Positions 33,701-34,517 of a DNA stretch of 34,517 nucleotides are shown here, one piece after another; within the stretch, counting starts at the first letter, position 1; every line of letters starts with the position of its first letter. The notes under the pieces were generated by a model. The model had not been told where the DNA came from, ran no database searches, and worked only from the letters and a program-made list of their open reading frames with translations. This DNA is from Pseudohongiella sp. (GTDB lineage Bacteria; Pseudomonadota; Gammaproteobacteria; Pseudomonadales; Pseudohongiellaceae), in contig JAUYSM010000009.1 of NCBI GenBank assembly GCA_030696315.1, forward strand, positions 1 to 34,517, written 5' to 3'. The position numbers were made by a program, and so were the translations under genes.

Positions 33701-34517
33701 ATCAAACATATCCGGAATGGCGCCGCCGTTGGTCAAGGCTGTCAGCCGTGCACCGCGACGCGCACTCACTCGCTGATGAATCCGGTCAAGGTGTAACCAG
33801 GCGCCACGGCGCCCCAATCGCGTGGAATAACCGTCCGCCAACATCAGCACCAATTCGTCAAACACTGAACGCTCAAGATTGCGATACGGCCAGGCGCGTG
33901 TCATCAGAGCAAACAGCTCATCCATGGACTGTGGCGAGGGATCTTCGTCCTGTCGTGCCGCCAGCTCCGCCACAATCTGCTGAGACAAAATGTCCAGCGG
34001 CTGTTCTGGCATCAGAATTTTATCCAGCTCACCCCGGTGAATACTTTCTACCAATGCGGTGCATTCCACCAGATCGTCACGCGTGAGTGGAAACAGAATA
34101 CCTTTGGGTGTGCCACCCACAGAGTGACCACTACGACCTACGCGCTGCAAGAAAGTGGCAATGCTGTTGGGCGACGCAAATTGCACCACCAGATCCACTG
34201 CGCCAATATCAATACCCAGCTCCATGGATGCGGTAGCGACCAGCACCTTTAACTTGCCGGCCTTCAATTGCTGCTCAGCTTTGTGCCGGCGCTCCTTGCT
34301 CATACTGCCGTGATGCGAACTCACCAGGCTGGCGCCCGCATCACCAAACAGGCTGTCTGCGCCCAGCCGCTCGGACAAGGCCATGGCCAGACGCTCAGAC
34401 AAGCGGCGGGTATTCACAAACACCAGCGTTGTGTGGTGCTGCTTGATCAATTCCACCAGGCGCTCATACAGCTCTGCCCACACTTCATTGCTCATCAGCG
34501 CAGATAAAGGCGACGAA
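30731..34517 (-). CDS. lhr: Lhr-type large ATP-dependent helicase, 5' end outside window
   Basis: The frame is open through the window's right edge, leaving 1261 codons of a protein usually about 1400-1550 residues long; the N-terminal RecA-like domain with the Walker motifs is missing. Visible parts include the second RecA domain with TTLVFVNTRR, HHGSMSKERR, ATASMELGIDIG and FLQRVGRSGH (motifs IV-VI). They are followed by the winged-helix and Lhr-specific core, and a long C-terminal extension as in bacterial Lhr-CTD proteins. Lhr is a superfamily-2 3'-5' helicase tied to DNA repair. An internal ATG at 34495 aligns with MSNEVWAELY but is not the true start, because the upstream codons continue the family sequence (SPLSAL). 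Confidence 0.95.
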   Translation of the reverse strand, partial: SSPLSALMSNEVWAELYERLVELIKQHHTTLVFVNTRRLSERLAMALSERLGADSLFGDAGASLVSSHHGSMSKERRHKAEQQLKAGKLKVLVATASMELGIDIGAVDLVVQFASPNSIATFLQRVGRSGHSVGGTPKGILFPLTRDDLVECTALVESIHRGELDKILMPEQPLDILSQQIVAELAARQDEDPSPQSMDELFALMTRAWPYRNLERSVFDELVLMLADGYSTRLGRRGAWLHLDRIHQRVSARRGARLTALTNGGAIPDMFDYQVVLDPDDIVVGNLNEDFALETLPGDIFTLGTHSWQMMKVDGLKVRVRDAHGQKPSVPFWIGEGPGRTAELSLSVSRLRSNVDDYLLSEGPDSAVLWLTGELGLPRSAAQQLVDYLHAGRKALQVMPTQNTIVMERFFDEVGDMHVVIHAPFGSRLNKAWGLALRKRFCRTFNFELQAAANEDSIVISLGSVHSFPLEEVFNYLHSNSVTDVLTQALLDAPMFEVRWRWNATRSLAIQRNRAGKRVPPQFQRMDAEDLVAQVFPDQLACQENITGKRDIPFHPLVQQTIHDCLTEAMDIEGLLDLLRSFEAKELTLIALDLREPSPFAQEIINARPYAFLDDAPFEERRTNAIKNRSWVDPAETDAYSRLDERAIARVRDEAWPLMRDPEELHDGLYCAGFMTDAELSSATLQRLFDALHQQGRVCRVLATDVTPALLMTTEMLPAWRAVFPLATCQQEPLIPDKMLQAIEVDAAVQTFVRRRLDVSGPITAMQLAAQSGISVKKIDMALLGLEREGFVFRGRFTQANVARTDDASLEWCERRLLQRIHRYTLDAHRESIKPVSLQAYTLYLFELHELRTQTIKPKPVPLPSGPEAQALLQRTMDKLDGMSAPAASWEGDILPARLSFYDPSWLDLLCVSGRLGWGRFISPTQLTAVRASNKRSGGPIKSTPISIASRVNMDVWQQLAAPAQTNRPDLSANAECVFDDLKKRGASFFNEIRQRTGLLPAQLEQALSELVASGLLTSDGFTGLRALLTPDARKPSLRSGALSANAGSARQRTRRTGYSVEDAGRWSLLYKPEPADLDEQALETLVSVYLQRWGVISRQIVARESVAPAWRDLLPVLRRQELRGNLRGGRFIEGLGGEQFTLPENVAPLREAAKKLSERKAFLARAGSSEIEKTVSDFNEASYCSLSAVDPVNNLPLFLPDVKLAKTARNRLLYKDGVPIAVLDNEQVKFLREVPDECQWALEQLLRRHEVNPRLRSYLA

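Overview
The window looks like chromosomal DNA of a gammaproteobacterium. Two conserved gammaproteobacterial neighbourhoods anchor it. The first is lptM-lysA-dapF-DUF484 (about 8.67-11.7 kb, plus strand). The second is gshB-tonB-yqgE-ruvX (about 22.5-26.8 kb, plus strand) with a pilG-like receiver gene divergent from gshB, the order known from Pseudomonas aeruginosa and relatives. There is no rRNA, tRNA, CRISPR array, transposase or phage gene in view. Coding density is very high, and several genes overlap by four bases or share stop-codon bases.

Layout. (1) 76-8433, minus: a two-component operon of a LuxR-type response regulator, a giant 1918-residue GMC oxidoreductase / alpha-beta hydrolase / PhoD-like phosphatase fusion, and a membrane hybrid histidine kinase. 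(2) 8434-8668: divergent control region with palindromes and a TATAAT promoter. (3) 8669-11714, plus: lptM, lysA, dapF and DUF484, the diaminopimelate/lysine branch. The usual next gene, xerC, is absent. (4) 11723-19735: a surface-polysaccharide cassette made of a 1554-residue multi-glycosyltransferase and a phytanoyl-CoA-dioxygenase-like enzyme on plus, then two GT2 glycosyltransferases and a small membrane protein on minus. (5) 19788-22404, minus: two overlapping genes with receiver domains that both lack the phosphoacceptor Asp (Glu in one, Ala in the other). The upstream one sits where pilG is expected. (6) 22557-26845: gshB, tonB, a TerC-family membrane protein on minus behind a clear yybP-ykoY manganese riboswitch and terminator, then yqgE and ruvX. 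(7) 26834-27482: a DUF4160-DUF2442 gene pair bracketed by a 19-bp near-perfect direct repeat that overlaps the 3' ends of ruvX and the convergent FAH-family gene. (8) 27462-34517, minus: an FAH-family hydrolase, a large secreted met-zincin metalloprotease, and the C-terminal 1261 residues of an Lhr helicase cut by the window edge.

How the parts work together. The lysA/dapF block feeds peptidoglycan and lysine synthesis. The glycosyltransferase cassette probably builds or decorates a cell-surface glycan, and the degenerate receiver proteins lie upstream of its minus-strand half on the same strand. The first operon looks like a sensor-regulator pair packaged with its own catalytic output or target. 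The most unusual items are the triple-enzyme fusion inside a two-component operon, the paired pseudo-receivers, and the small module inserted exactly at the ruvX/FAH convergent junction. All functions are read from sequence motifs and gene order only; no database search was run.
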